Source of the DNA: Heliopora coerulea
Lineage: Eukaryota; Cnidaria; Anthozoa; Scleralcyonacea; Helioporidae
Length of the DNA stretch: 64,000 bases
Direction: 5' to 3'
Assembly: GCA_030142905.1 (NCBI GenBank)
Contig: JASJOG010000007.1
Location: forward strand, 5,001 to 69,000
How positions within the stretch are numbered: the first letter of the stretch is position 1; the number at the start of each line of letters is the position of its first letter. Both the position numbers and the translations under genes were made by a program. The notes below the pieces were generated by a model. It was not told the DNA's origin. It saw nothing but the letters and a program-made list of their open reading frames with translations, and did no database searches. Of this stretch, positions 24,401 through 37,707 are shown piece by piece.

Positions 24401-26890
24401 ACGGTATAAGAACACAAAAACAAATGGGGAGCCGGGCAATGCACGAAACATCCACCCATTTAACGAACGCCACGCTTCGACCCCCACGATCGAGTACAGG
24501 TTCACAGAGCAACCACCACGTGAAAGATCGAACTAGAAATCGATCTAAACAACACGATGGCCACCGAGGCGTCAAAAACCCAGGAGAGGCCTGTGCGCCC
24601 AAACGCATCGTCGCCTTGCAACTGCACTCATCGGGACAGGCTCGCACTTGATCAAGCTGCATTTTGAAGCAAACACGATCGCTTAGCACATCATAGCACT
24701 AGCAAACACACTCACTTCGACACTGCAAACTTCACCAACCGAGAAGCCATCAGCTGCTCACTCAGCGCTCAGCAACACAGTCTCCTACGATAACTAGCAT
24801 AAATTTTTCCATTGTGATAATTGACAAGGAGATGGTTAATTTTTGAAAAAACATCCTCCGACAAAATCACTCGCCAGCCATTACGGAGGATGTGATTATG
24901 CTTTACAACAACAACAAAAAATTCCAAATAAAATTAAAGAACAAAGCCGTCTGCAAAGGATTTAGCACGACTGACTTCGCTCCCAACTTGAGGCGTCAAG
25001 AGACGGTAAAGGAGCCTCTCGCAACGTATGACCAACCGTGTGGCTAGCTCAACTAGCATCCCCACATTAAACAGAAACACTTCTGCCATTGTGTAAATTG
25101 ACCAACACAAATAAGACGAACGCAAGTTTTCGGAGGATGCGCTTCCTCGTCACCACAATATCCCACCACTGTGTTGATTGACCAACACGGCGGGGGAAAA
25201 AAATGTATACATATTATATTGATGCCAAATCAGACGAGCGCTAGTTTTAGGAGGATGCGGATTTCGGAGGATGTTTGTGCGGGTTTTGACACAAACTTTC
25301 AAAGAAAATAGATCAACCAAATCCACCTAAATGCAGAGTTTTACGAGGATGGTGTAAGGCGTCTCTCGCAACGTATGACCAACCGCGTGCTTAGCTCGAC
25401 TAACATCACCACGTTAAATGGAAAAATTCTTGCCATTGTGTTGATTGACCAAGACTTGGAAAAAAAAATTTTCGATTTGTACAATCTAAATCACACAAAC
25501 GGAAGTTTACGGAGGATGCGGTTACTCCTCACCAATACATCTCGCCACTGTGTATATTGAGGAGGAAAGAAAAACATTTCAACCAAATCGATCCCCATCC
25601 AGAGTTTTACGAAGATGCGGTTGCTCCTCACTACTTCCACATGTCAATCTCAAACAGAAGCACCACATTAAGAGGACAAACATTCAATTTCAAGCTTTCT
25701 TCGTAAATCACTCTACTAAGGAGTTCACTTATGTCGGTCAGGAGACGCAAGATGCAGCCATTTAGAGATCGCCAATTCTCTCTTCGATTCTCTAATCGCT
25801 AAGATATGAGATAAGAATCGCTAAGATAATAATAATAATCGCTAAGATAAGAACGATATGAGTTCGTCGACAGGCAATCATTTTACAAAACAATCAATAA
25901 AACAAAAGAATATTTTCGAGAATATCACACGCTTTTAACGTCTCTTTAACGAGATCGTCACCGCGCATGCCAAGCACCTTTCGCTACCGACACTGCTAAA
26001 TTCCTACGTTTTCGTCAAGAAGAAATTCTCAATTTTGTTCAATTAAAAGGATTTGGAGAAAACGAAATAGATGTTCTACGGTTAATTTTCCTCCACTGAA
26101 ATCATCGCTCATCAAAACTTTTACCAATGTTGCATGTCCCACATGCGCTAAGTCCATCACCATCAAATTGCATAAATACAATAAAAAAAATAGACGTACT
26201 CGGACCAGGTGAAAGTATAAGGTGGCATCAATCAATGGGTTTGGGCTCGATGCATTTCCTCCCATGCAGCCTGTTCCAATCGCACACCTCCTGTAATGAG
26301 AGTCTGGCTGTGATGGCCGGAGGGCATACTTAGACAGCAAATAAACGGGTACGGCCGGAGAGCATACCCCGCGTAAAGAGATACGGTTGGAAAGAAATGA
26401 GTATGTCTGTGTGCATTTTTTCTCATAGTTTTTCACATCGCTATTTTAAAACACGCCAGTCATTCGTAGACTCACGCAGTGAAATAACTAGCATGTGGTA
26501 ACATGCTTGGATCGCGCATATATTCTCACAACAACAACAACAAATCGTTCCTTACCTTTAACTCTCAAAAGCGACCGGACTTCATCCACCAGACGTACAC
26601 TCAGTGCGCCGTCACAGTTTTCTCACAGGTTGCATTCGATCGTGCAACGTAAAGGGACCGAGATATGGTCGTTCTTCAACTCCATCAAGCTTGCACCTGA
26701 AAGAAAACGTCGAAACAGACGTTTGAACACTATACTTGGACTGCACAAAGACAGCAAGAGTTTTGGCTGAAAACGATCGCGACGCGCAACTGCGCGTAGC
26801 TCATATACAGGGGCAGTAGCAATATATACAGGCTATTGCAAGGTAAACTAGAAAAGTAAGGCGCGAGGGTCCAGTGTAGGATAGCTTCGA

Positions 26891-27058
26891 TAAAACAGCG
26901 GCGTTCTTGAAGTATACACTATCTAAAAGATAGAAAAAAACCTTCTCGACGTTTCAAGCGAAGGCCCTCCGTCAGGAGATCACTAATTGCTTGAAATGTC
27001 GAGAAACTTTTTTTTCTATCTCTTAGACAGTGTCTACCTCAAAAACGCCGCTGTTTTA
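26891..27058. repeat. Foldback in M5
   Basis: Carries the short-form arm variant CCTCAAAAACGCC. Confidence 0.7.
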
Positions 27059-28999
27059 ATCTAGAAAAGTCTCCTTTACTCAACTTAGCTAAGCGATCCT
27101 CACCGCAAAACTTCACTTTAGGCCTACGTTTTCGGAGGATGTGCTTGAGCCTTTTAAAAAAATACAAAAAGTACGCAAAAACTAATGACATCCGAAACGG
27201 ATCGTTATCACACTCGACGGAAACGCTTCAGTTAAAAAATACTTTTGATTCAAGTCAATGTGGTGTCAACGGACAGCCAAACGAAGTTGCCACTAGTTTA
27301 TGAGTGTATTGGTTGGCTCATGTTTCCACTTACGCCAAGCTTTGAAGCCACACGCTTAAGTGACCGTCAACGAAACGGGACTGTGCAGTTGTGGCCAACG
27401 TTTACGGAGGATGTGCTTGTAGCGGGGGAAAAAAAAACAAAACAAAAAAAAAAAAAGAAAAAAAAAAAACACCATCTTTCGTTGATTCTACGTTTGGAAG
27501 GCTACCCACCTTCTAAACTCATCGCCTGTTTTCAACTGCCATGTCGAGACGTAGGTCAAAACGCGCCGTCACCGTAGGCTCTCGAAAGCTACAGCTCTCT
27601 TTTTCGCTCAACTTCCATTAGATCGTTTCTCGTTTACGCACCGACCGATGGCTATTCGTCAGATTCATCAAGCTTGCATCTTACAGTAGATGACGAGACG
27701 GCTGATCGGACGTTCGCTTCGCACCACACAAAGCGAGCAGGCCTTATCCTGGTAAGTAACCGATCGTGCAATCGAATGGCGTGTAGGCGCATTCTTCACG
27801 GTCCCCACTTCGGCCAAGGGCAATATTTGTTAGCCTAACTAACCTAAAACCTAAGCCTTAACGACCACTTACATATCTTATGTCAAATATATGCCCATGA
27901 CTTGGAGCGACTCTTACAGAAGCTCGTCGCAACCTACAACGCTACATGCACTACCGTGCACCACCACATCAATATGCCAAAACACGTCCGCATTTTCGAA
28001 TTCATCGCGCAAACAAGCAAGCAACAATCGATGACGAAATATAGCCGTCGGACCCCTTCCTCTGCAATCCTTACAGGGACTTTGACATGAACGATCGTAT
28101 CGCCTCACGCAGTCTACCTTTGCGTACGAGAAACCGTGAACGGCGCGACATACAAGATTTCGCAGTCTCGACAAGTGGCGTCAACAGACCGCCACAGAAG
28201 CCCTGCCATAAGCTTTCAACGCTTTCGTTCCCTCATGTTACCTTCAGCTTCAGCAACATTTACGGCCAAAAAGCTGGCCATCTTTCAAAATCCGTTAAAC
28301 TTGCCAACAACGGGTTGACACCAACGATTTTGCACTGTCTTACAACTTGCCTCACCTTTTAGCCTCGAACAGCGACTGCTGCGTCGAGGTGGAGTCTCAA
28401 TGCGCCGTTACTGTAGCCTCTCGCAAGCTACAGCTCTCTTTTTCGCTGAACAACAATTCGATCGTTTCTCGTTTACGCACCCACGTATAGCTATTCGTCA
28501 GATCGATCGAGCTTGCATCTTACAGTTGATGGCGAGACGGCTGGTCGGACACTCGCTTTGCACCAGACAAAGCGAGCAGGCCTGTTCGTGGTAAGTAACT
28601 CGTCGTGCAATCGAATTGCGTGTAGCGCATTCTTCACGGTCCCCACTTCGGCCAAGGGCAATATTTGTTAGCCTAACTAACCTAAAACCTAGCCTTAACG
28701 ACGACTCACCTATCTTATGTCAAATATATGCCCATGACTTGGAGCGACTCTTACAGAAGCTCGTCGCAAGCTACAACGCTACATGCACTACCGTGCACCA
28801 CCACATCAATATGCCAAAACATGTCCGCCTTTTCAAATTCATCGCGCTAGCAAGCAAGCAAGCAAGCAAGCAAGCAACAATCGATGACGAAATATAGCCG
28901 TCGGAACCTTCCTCTGCAATCCTTACAGAGACTTTCACATCAACGATCGTATCGCCTGACATTCACAGCACCGGACGGCTATCACAATGCCATTGCAAT

Positions 29000-29466
29000 G
29001 CTTCGTTTACCTGCATTGTTCTATCAACTAGAAGCTGCTCACCTTGGAGATCTGCTGCGGTTGTGGGTACGACCAGACAAGAAAATGACAGATTCCCTCG
29101 GATTTTCAAGGGCCGTCGAAAGCGCACCGGACCCCACAACAAGTGTGGGGCTTTATCGGAGGTGAAACCCTATCTCCGGCTAAACCGACTTAAGGGTGAC
29201 AACCCGTTAAAAAGAAAAGACAACTCTCTTCCCGGGGCTCTCGACGACGTCTCCGAGCTCGGTTGCGTTACCGCTGCTGCCACTACGTGGCACTATTCCT
29301 GTTCTGGTTCGGGAATATTAACCCGATTTCCCTTTCGATAGGCGGCCCAAAATTCGGCACTTTCTAGCCGAAGTCCCCTATCTCTTAGGATCGACTAACC
29401 CATGTTCAACTGCTGTTCACATGGAACCTTTTCTCCACTTCATTTCACAGTCAAAACAGCAAGTCT
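29000..29466 (-). rRNA. 28S rRNA fragment, copy in M5
   Basis: Unchanged by eye relative to the M4 copy. Confidence 0.86.
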
Positions 29467-31956
29467 ACGGTATAAGAACACAAAAACAAATGGGGAGCCG
29501 GGCAATGCACGAAACATCCACCCATTTAACGAACGCCACGCTTCGACCCCCACGATCGAGTACAGGTTCACAGAGCAACCACCACGTGAAAGATCGAACT
29601 AGAAATCGATCTAAACAACACGATGGCCACCGAGGCGTCAAAAACCCAGGAGAGGCCTGTGCGCCCAAACGCATCGTCGCCTTGCAACTGCACTCATCGG
29701 GACAGGCTCGCACTTGATCAAGCTGCATTTTGAAGCAAACACGATCGCTTAGCACATCATAGCACTAGCAAACACACTCACTTCGACACTGCAAACTTCA
29801 CCAACCGAGAAGCCATCAGCTGCTCACTCAGCGCTCAGCAACACAGTCTCCTACGATAACTAGCATAAATTTTTCCATTGTGATAATTGACAAGGAGATG
29901 GTTAATTTTTGAAAAAACATCCTCCGACAAAATCACTCGCCAGCCATTACGGAGGATGTGATTATGCTTTACAACAACAACAAAAAATTCCAAATAAAAT
30001 TAAAGAACAAAGCCGTCTGCAAAGGATTTAGCACGACTGACTTCGCTCCCAACTTGAGGCGTCAAGAGACGGTAAAGGAGCCTCTCGCAACGTATGACCA
30101 ACCGTGTGGCTAGCTCAACTAGCATCCCCACATTAAACAGAAACACTTCTGCCATTGTGTAAATTGACCAACACAAATAAGACGAACGCAAGTTTTCGGA
30201 GGATGCGCTTCCTCGTCACCACAATATCCCACCACTGTGTTGATTGACCAACACGGCGGGGGAAAAAAATGTATACATATTATATTGATGCCAAATCAGA
30301 CGAGCGCTAGTTTTAGGAGGATGCGGATTTCGGAGGATGTTTGTGCGGGTTTTGACACAAACTTTCAAAGAAAATAGATCAACCAAATCCACCTAAATGC
30401 AGAGTTTTACGAGGATGGTGTAAGGCGTCTCTCGCAACGTATGACCAACCGCGTGCTTAGCTCGACTAACATCACCACGTTAAATGGAAAAATTCTTGCC
30501 ATTGTGTTGATTGACCAAGACTTGGAAAAAAAAATTTTCGATTTGTACAATCTAAATCACACAAACGGAAGTTTACGGAGGATGCGGTTACTCCTCACCA
30601 ATACATCTCGCCACTGTGTATATTGAGGAGGAAAGAAAAACATTTCAACCAAATCGATCCCCATCCAGAGTTTTACGAAGATGCGGTTGCTCCTCACTAC
30701 TTCCACATGTCAATCTCAAACAGAAGCACCACATTAAGAGGACAAACATTCAATTTCAAGCTTTCTTCGTAAATCACTCTACTAAGGAGTTCACTTATGT
30801 CGGTCAGGAGACGCAAGATGCAGCCATTTAGAGATCGCCAATTCTCTCTTCGATTCTCTAATCGCTAAGATATGAGATAAGAATCGCTAAGATAATAATA
30901 ATAATCGCTAAGATAAGAACGATATGAGTTCGTCGACAGGCAATCATTTTACAAAACAATCAATAAAACAAAAGAATATTTTCGAGAATATCACACGCTT
31001 TTAACGTCTCTTTAACGAGATCGTCACCGCGCATGCCAAGCACCTTTCGCTACCGACACTGCTAAATTCCTACGTTTTCGTCAAGAAGAAATTCTCAATT
31101 TTGTTCAATTAAAAGGATTTGGAGAAAACGAAATAGATGTTCTACGGTTAATTTTCCTCCACTGAAATCATCGCTCATCAAAACTTTTACCAATGTTGCA
31201 TGTCCCACATGCGCTAAGTCCATCACCATCAAATTGCATAAATACAATAAAAAAAATAGACGTACTCGGACCAGGTGAAAGTATAAGGTGGCATCAATCA
31301 ATGGGTTTGGGCTCGATGCATTTCCTCCCATGCAGCCTGTTCCAATCGCACACCTCCTGTAATGAGAGTCTGGCTGTGATGGCCGGAGGGCATACTTAGA
31401 CAGCAAATAAACGGGTACGGCCGGAGAGCATACCCCGCGTAAAGAGATACGGTTGGAAAGAAATGAGTATGTCTGTGTGCATTTTTTCTCATAGTTTTTC
31501 ACATCGCTATTTTAAAACACGCCAGTCATTCGTAGACTCACGCAGTGAAATAACTAGCATGTGGTAACATGCTTGGATCGCGCATATATTCTCACAACAA
31601 CAACAACAAATCGTTCCTTACCTTTAACTCTCAAAAGCGACCGGACTTCATCCACCAGACGTACACTCAGTGCGCCGTCACAGTTTTCTCACAGGTTGCA
31701 TTCGATCGTGCAACGTAAAGGGACCGAGATATGGTCGTTCTTCAACTCCATCAAGCTTGCACCTGAAAGAAAACGTCGAAACAGACGTTTGAACACTATA
31801 CTTGGACTGCACAAAGACAGCAAGAGTTTTGGCTGAAAACGATCGCGACGCGCAACTGCGCGTAGCTCATATACAGGGGCAGTAGCAATATATACAGGCT
31901 ATTGCAAGGTAAACTAGAAAAGTAAGGCGCGAGGGTCCAGTGTAGGATAGCTTCGA

Positions 31957-32124
31957 TAAAACAGCGGCGTTCTTGAAGTATACACTATCTAAAAGATAGA
32001 AAAAAACCTTCTCGACGTTTCAAGCGAAGGCCCTCCGTCAGGAGATCACTAATTGCTTGAAATGTCGAGAAACTTTTTTTTCTATCTCTTAGACAGTGTC
32101 TACCTCAAAAACGCCGCTGTTTTA
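31957..32124. repeat. Foldback in M6
   Basis: Same as the M5 copy. Confidence 0.7.
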
Positions 32125-34065
32125 ATCTAGAAAAGTCTCCTTTACTCAACTTAGCTAAGCGATCCTCACCGCAAAACTTCACTTTAGGCCTACGTTTTCG
32201 GAGGATGTGCTTGAGCCTTTTAAAAAAATACAAAAAGTACGCAAAAACTAATGACATCCGAAACGGATCGTTATCACACTCGACGGAAACGCTTCAGTTA
32301 AAAAATACTTTTGATTCAAGTCAATGTGGTGTCAACGGACAGCCAAACGAAGTTGCCACTAGTTTATGAGTGTATTGGTTGGCTCATGTTTCCACTTACG
32401 CCAAGCTTTGAAGCCACACGCTTAAGTGACCGTCAACGAAACGGGACTGTGCAGTTGTGGCCAACGTTTACGGAGGATGTGCTTGTAGCGGGGGAAAAAA
32501 AAACAAAACAAAAAAAAAAAAAGAAAAAAAAAAAACACCATCTTTCGTTGATTCTACGTTTGGAAGGCTACCCACCTTCTAAACTCATCGCCTGTTTTCA
32601 ACTGCCATGTCGAGACGTAGGTCAAAACGCGCCGTCACCGTAGGCTCTCGAAAGCTACAGCTCTCTTTTTCGCTCAACTTCCATTAGATCGTTTCTCGTT
32701 TACGCACCGACCGATGGCTATTCGTCAGATTCATCAAGCTTGCATCTTACAGTAGATGACGAGACGGCTGATCGGACGTTCGCTTCGCACCACACAAAGC
32801 GAGCAGGCCTTATCCTGGTAAGTAACCGATCGTGCAATCGAATGGCGTGTAGGCGCATTCTTCACGGTCCCCACTTCGGCCAAGGGCAATATTTGTTAGC
32901 CTAACTAACCTAAAACCTAAGCCTTAACGACCACTTACATATCTTATGTCAAATATATGCCCATGACTTGGAGCGACTCTTACAGAAGCTCGTCGCAACC
33001 TACAACGCTACATGCACTACCGTGCACCACCACATCAATATGCCAAAACACGTCCGCATTTTCGAATTCATCGCGCAAACAAGCAAGCAACAATCGATGA
33101 CGAAATATAGCCGTCGGACCCCTTCCTCTGCAATCCTTACAGGGACTTTGACATGAACGATCGTATCGCCTCACGCAGTCTACCTTTGCGTACGAGAAAC
33201 CGTGAACGGCGCGACATACAAGATTTCGCAGTCTCGACAAGTGGCGTCAACAGACCGCCACAGAAGCCCTGCCATAAGCTTTCAACGCTTTCGTTCCCTC
33301 ATGTTACCTTCAGCTTCAGCAACATTTACGGCCAAAAAGCTGGCCATCTTTCAAAATCCGTTAAACTTGCCAACAACGGGTTGACACCAACGATTTTGCA
33401 CTGTCTTACAACTTGCCTCACCTTTTAGCCTCGAACAGCGACTGCTGCGTCGAGGTGGAGTCTCAATGCGCCGTTACTGTAGCCTCTCGCAAGCTACAGC
33501 TCTCTTTTTCGCTGAACAACAATTCGATCGTTTCTCGTTTACGCACCCACGTATAGCTATTCGTCAGATCGATCGAGCTTGCATCTTACAGTTGATGGCG
33601 AGACGGCTGGTCGGACACTCGCTTTGCACCAGACAAAGCGAGCAGGCCTGTTCGTGGTAAGTAACTCGTCGTGCAATCGAATTGCGTGTAGCGCATTCTT
33701 CACGGTCCCCACTTCGGCCAAGGGCAATATTTGTTAGCCTAACTAACCTAAAACCTAGCCTTAACGACGACTCACCTATCTTATGTCAAATATATGCCCA
33801 TGACTTGGAGCGACTCTTACAGAAGCTCGTCGCAAGCTACAACGCTACATGCACTACCGTGCACCACCACATCAATATGCCAAAACATGTCCGCCTTTTC
33901 AAATTCATCGCGCTAGCAAGCAAGCAAGCAAGCAAGCAAGCAACAATCGATGACGAAATATAGCCGTCGGAACCTTCCTCTGCAATCCTTACAGAGACTT
34001 TCACATCAACGATCGTATCGCCTGACATTCACAGCACCGGACGGCTATCACAATGCCATTGCAAT

Positions 34066-34532
34066 GCTTCGTTTACCTGCATTGTTCTATCAACTAGAAG
34101 CTGCTCACCTTGGAGATCTGCTGCGGTTGTGGGTACGACCAGACAAGAAAATGACAGATTCCCTCGGATTTTCAAGGGCCGTCGAAAGCGCACCGGACCC
34201 CACAACAAGTGTGGGGCTTTATCGGAGGTGAAACCCTATCTCCGGCTAAACCGACTTAAGGGTGACAACCCGTTAAAAAGAAAAGACAACTCTCTTCCCG
34301 GGGCTCTCGACGACGTCTCCGAGCTCGGTTGCGTTACCGCTGCTGCCACTACGTGGCACTATTCCTGTTCTGGTTCGGGAATATTAACCCGATTTCCCTT
34401 TCGATAGGCGGCCCAAAATTCGGCACTTTCTAGCCGAAGTCCCCTATCTCTTAGGATCGACTAACCCATGTTCAACTGCTGTTCACATGGAACCTTTTCT
34501 CCACTTCATTTCACAGTCAAAACAGCAAGTCT
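34066..34532 (-). rRNA. 28S rRNA fragment, copy in M6
   Basis: Last copy; the truncated M7 ends before reaching this part of the monomer. Confidence 0.86.
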
Positions 34533-34735
34533 ACGGTATAAGAACACAAAAACAAATGGGGAGCCGGGCAATGCACGAAACATCCACCCATTTAACGAAC
34601 GCCACGCTTCGACCCCCACGATCGAGTACAGGTTCACAGAGCAACCACCACGTGAAAGATCGAACTAGAAATCGATCTAAACAACACGATGGCCACCGAG
34701 GCGTCAAAAACCCAGGAGAGGCCTGTGCGCCCAAA

Positions 34736-35475
34736 CGCATCGTCGCCTTGCAACTGCACTCATCGGGACAGGCTCGCACTTGATCAAGCTGCATTTTGAA
34801 GCAAACACGATCGCTTAGCACATCATAGCACTAGCAAACACACTCACTTCGACACTGCAAACTTCACCAACCGAGAAGCCATCAGCTGCTCACTCAGCGC
34901 TCAGCAACACAGTCTCCTACGATAACTAGCATAAATTTTTCCATTGTGATAATTGACAAGGAGATGGTTAATTTTTGAAAAAACATCCTCCGACAAAATC
35001 ACTCGCCAGCCATTACGGAGGATGTGATTATGCTTTACAACAACAACAAAAAATTCCAAATAAAATTAAAGAACAAAGCCGTCTGCAAAGGATTTAGCAC
35101 GACTGACTTCGCTCCCAACTTGAGGCGTCAAGAGACGGTAAAGGAGCCTCTCGCAACGTATGACCAACCGTGTGGCTAGCTCAACTAGCATCCCCACATT
35201 AAACAGAAACACTTCTGCCATTGTGTAAATTGACCAACACAAATAAGACGAACGCAAGTTTTCGGAGGATGCGCTTCCTCGTCACCACAATATCCCACCA
35301 CTGTGTTGATTGACCAACACGGCGGGGGAAAAAAATGTATACATATTATATTGATGCCAAATCAGACGAGCGCTAGTTTTAGGAGGATGCGGATTTCGGA
35401 GGATGTTTGTGCGGGTTTTGACACAAACTTTCAAAGAAAATAGATCAACCAAATCCACCTAAATGCAGAGTTTTA
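34736..35475. repeat. Satellite monomer M7, truncated
   Basis: Only the first 740 bp of a monomer are present. It carries the M5/M6-type ATGTATACATATTATATTG variant near 35335, then breaks off into single-copy AT-rich DNA. Confidence 0.92.
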
Positions 35476-36413
35476 ACACTTATGACTTTACTTATGAGTT
35501 TACCATTATGACTTTCTTTTGTCCTTTCGTCATGCATTTTTAATGAATTTTAGAATGTATTTTAACTCCAAACCAGGACCAGCCGCACATAGTGCAACTC
35601 CTAAATATGCAGGTGGTTCCAGTTATGTCTTTATCTGGGTGCACATGAGCAACAAACTACCTTAGAGAGAAGAATATAAAGCACAATTGGGTTTTATCTC
35701 ATCTGATCCCGTTTTAATTCTACTCTTAAAGACTATTGATTGCAGGTAAGAAGTTGTTGGAAGTGTTAGAAGTTCATAGAACAAGAAGTTGTTGGTCGTG
35801 GGTTTTATTTTTCCTCTCAAAATTATGAAACAAATTATCTGAAACCTTTCCTACTTAACTTTTTTGTAATGTGCTATAGTTGCAATACTTAGTTTGATCT
35901 GCCTTTCACGATCAATAGCTCAATTCCCTCCCCCCATGTCTTACTTGCGCGTTAGAGCTCTAGAGCAACACACTGTGTTGCTATATTTATTCCCAGCAGC
36001 TTCTAGAGGTAACATACTCAAATGGCAAAATCTCACGTTGTCTGTGTTCTTTAATTAGTTATTGGCATAATGACCAGCATTTAATAACTTAGATGACCTG
36101 GAAACCAAGTTTATCAACAATCAATTTTTGACCAGGGAGGCAAATCAGTGACAGAGATTATCAAATAAAATCATCTCTGGACACAATTTCAGCAAAGATA
36201 AACCAATGCGTTTGGCAAAGATTTCTTTCCATTCAATTCTGGGCATAATGGTATACAACCTCATACCAAGGATGTTTATTCCCAATTCTTCCTGGTAAAA
36301 ACAAATCCTTTCTGATGACTTATCTTACAGTTCACATTTCTTTTATCAATAAACTCAACTTAAGTATACGTATTTTTACAATTGACTCTATGCAACCACC
36401 ATGACTTCTGCTA
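35476..36413. other. Unassigned AT-rich DNA right of the array
   Basis: Composition drops sharply in GC at the junction. I see no open frame, no RNA gene and no inverted repeat of note. Confidence 0.5.
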
Positions 36414-37085
36414 TCTCCACAATGTTTTCTTGTGGCCTGTTTTTAGATTTAAAGCTTTTGATATTATGCATCATAAAATACTCAGTCATACACTAGAATA
36501 CTGTGGAATACAAGGGTAGTCAGGCACTAGTTTTGCTCATAACAAAACTACAGAAAACAGTATGTGACTCTTAGAAATGTTTCTTCTGGAGAACATGTGG
36601 GGTTCCTCAGCCCTTGTTTTGGATCCTCTGCCATTTCTTTTACTTATCAATGATTTTGAAAAATCATCTGCAGTTCTTGACTTTCACCTATTTGCAACTG
36701 ACTCAAATCTATTTTTATCTTATAGCAATTAATTCACAAACACTTGAATCAACAATTAATAATAAATTAGACAATATCCATACTTGGCTTTGTGCCAATA
36801 AATTATCCTTAAATGATCACAAAACAAAATTTTGTTTTGTTTCAAACTCCACAAAGGAAAATAACTTACTCTACTGTTCCTAATATTAATAAACAAGCTA
36901 TAAAACAGGTCAAATGAATAAAATACTAAGGGGTTTTAATAGATAATCACATCAACTGGAATGATTATATTTTTCACATTTCAAAAAAATACCCAAGAGC
37001 ATAGGCATCATATGCAAACTTAAGCACTATGTCAATCTGCAGATTTTAATTCAGATGTATTATGCTCTGATCTATCAATTTCTCT
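36414..37085 (+). pseudogene. LINE reverse transcriptase fragment, degenerate
   Basis: Conceptual translation in shifting frames shows non-LTR reverse transcriptase blocks in the right order: a FDxxxH-type segment (AFDIMHHKILSH), a QYVTLRNVSSGEH-type segment, the start of a GVPQG block and a FATDSNLF segment where the catalytic FADD is expected. These are followed by NNKLDNIHTWLCANKLSLN, then GVLIDNHINW and a CKLKHYVNLQIL-like segment. The longest intact stretch is 36614-36883. There are frameshifts and stops throughout and the catalytic Asp pair is altered (FATD), so it is dead. Similar to CR1/Jockey-clade elements; the exact clade is a guess. Confidence 0.75.
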
Positions 37086-37094
37086 CACTCATCC

Positions 37095-37430
37095 TGTGTC
37101 TGGAGTTAGTGACCAGTCACTGATATGTCATGATGAAGTCAATAAAAATACTGACCTAAAATAAATTTCTATGGAAGAGCATAGTCCTGTACATAAAGTT
37201 GGTGACCAATCATTGATCAGTCATGATAAAGTCAACAAAAATACTGAATTAATACAAATTTCTATGGAAGGGCATAGTCCTGTACCTAAAGTTAGTGACT
37301 AGTTACTGCTAAGTCATGATGAAAGTCATAAAATTAAATGTACTGATTTAAAACAAATTTCTATTGAATGGAGTGGTCCTGTGCCTGGAGGTAATGAACA
37401 GTCATGAAGTTTATAAACATAGTGACTTAA
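37095..37430. repeat. 98-bp minisatellite, block 1
   Basis: A unit of about 98 bp with GAGTTAGTGACCAGTCA, TGATCAGTCATGATGAAGTC, ATACTGACTTAA, CAAATTTCTATGGAA and GCATAGTCCTGTACCT recurs three to four times with substitutions and small indels. Relatives lie at 37802-37995, 58405-58900 and 60203-60575. Confidence 0.85.
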
Positions 37431-37476
37431 TAACTTCACAATTAATCTACACTGTTGAAGTCAACTGAAAAATGTT

Positions 37477-37526
37477 GACTCGAGCATGGGAGTGCAAAGG
37501 TGTGAGTTCAAATCCCGGTCAAGTCA
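37477..37526 (+). other. Truncated tRNA-like core inside the foldback
   Basis: Starts GACTCGA, ends TCAAGTCA, and has a T-arm-like GTGTGAGTTCAAATCCCGG. Only 50 nt long, so the D and anticodon arms are lost. Confidence 0.4.
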
Positions 37527-37707
37527 ACATTTTTCAGTTAACTTCAACAGTGTAGGTTAATTGTGAAGTTATCATTTCATAATACCCTGAGGATGATTCT
37601 GAAATAGAATTGGAACACTGCACATCCAATCTCATGGATAGCATTAAGTTGTCGCGAGAATATTTCGTGCACTTAAATTGGATAAAAACTCGCCTCCAAT
37701 CCCTGTG

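Larger units (their letters stand above)
19540..24603. repeat. Satellite monomer M4 (5064 bp, short form, mosaic)
   Basis: The left part carries M3-type variants (AAACGGAAATAG, GCTCCTCGCTACTCC). From about 21500 onward it carries M5/M6-type variants (GCGACCGGAC, CCTCAAAAACGCC, CTTCGCACCACAC, GTGCAGTTGTGG). This is a recombinant monomer; it also marks the switch from the long to the short form. Confidence 0.92.
24604..29669. repeat. Satellite monomer M5 (5066 bp, short form)
   Basis: It is nearly indistinguishable from M6. Shared diagnostic variants are ATGTATACATATTATATTG near 25203, CTACTTCCACATGTC near 25630 and TTAGACAGCAAAT near 26330. Confidence 0.93.
29670..34735. repeat. Satellite monomer M6 (5066 bp, short form)
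   Basis: Same length and same diagnostic variants as M5. I found no difference by eye, so a very recent duplication or an assembly duplication are both possible. Confidence 0.93.
3417..35475. repeat. Macrosatellite array, 6 full monomers plus a truncated one
   Basis: The same text repeats head to tail with anchor spacings 5372, 5375, 5376, 5064, 5066 and 5066 bp. The final copy stops at about 35475, where GCAGAGTTTTA continues as ACACTTATGA instead of CGAGGATGGTG. Adjacent copies differ at only scattered positions. The array is more GC-rich than the DNA to its right. None of the many short open frames has a domain, and they lie on both strands over the same DNA, so I annotate none as genes. 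Confidence 0.97.

Noticed and set aside
3417..35475. Dozens of 60-135 residue open frames repeated in each monomer
   Set aside because: They overlap on both strands, change reading by small indels between monomers, and several lie across the rRNA fragment or A-tracts; no domain or codon signal supports any.
3417..35475. 5S rRNA, U1, U2 or U6 snRNA, or histone genes within the monomer
   Set aside because: Their diagnostic text (5S internal control region, U6 core, histone 3' stem-loop) was looked for and not seen.
3417..35475. Ordinary rDNA repeat with intergenic spacer
   Set aside because: Only 465 bp of 28S are present; no 18S, 5.8S or rest of 28S is recognisable in the 5 kb.
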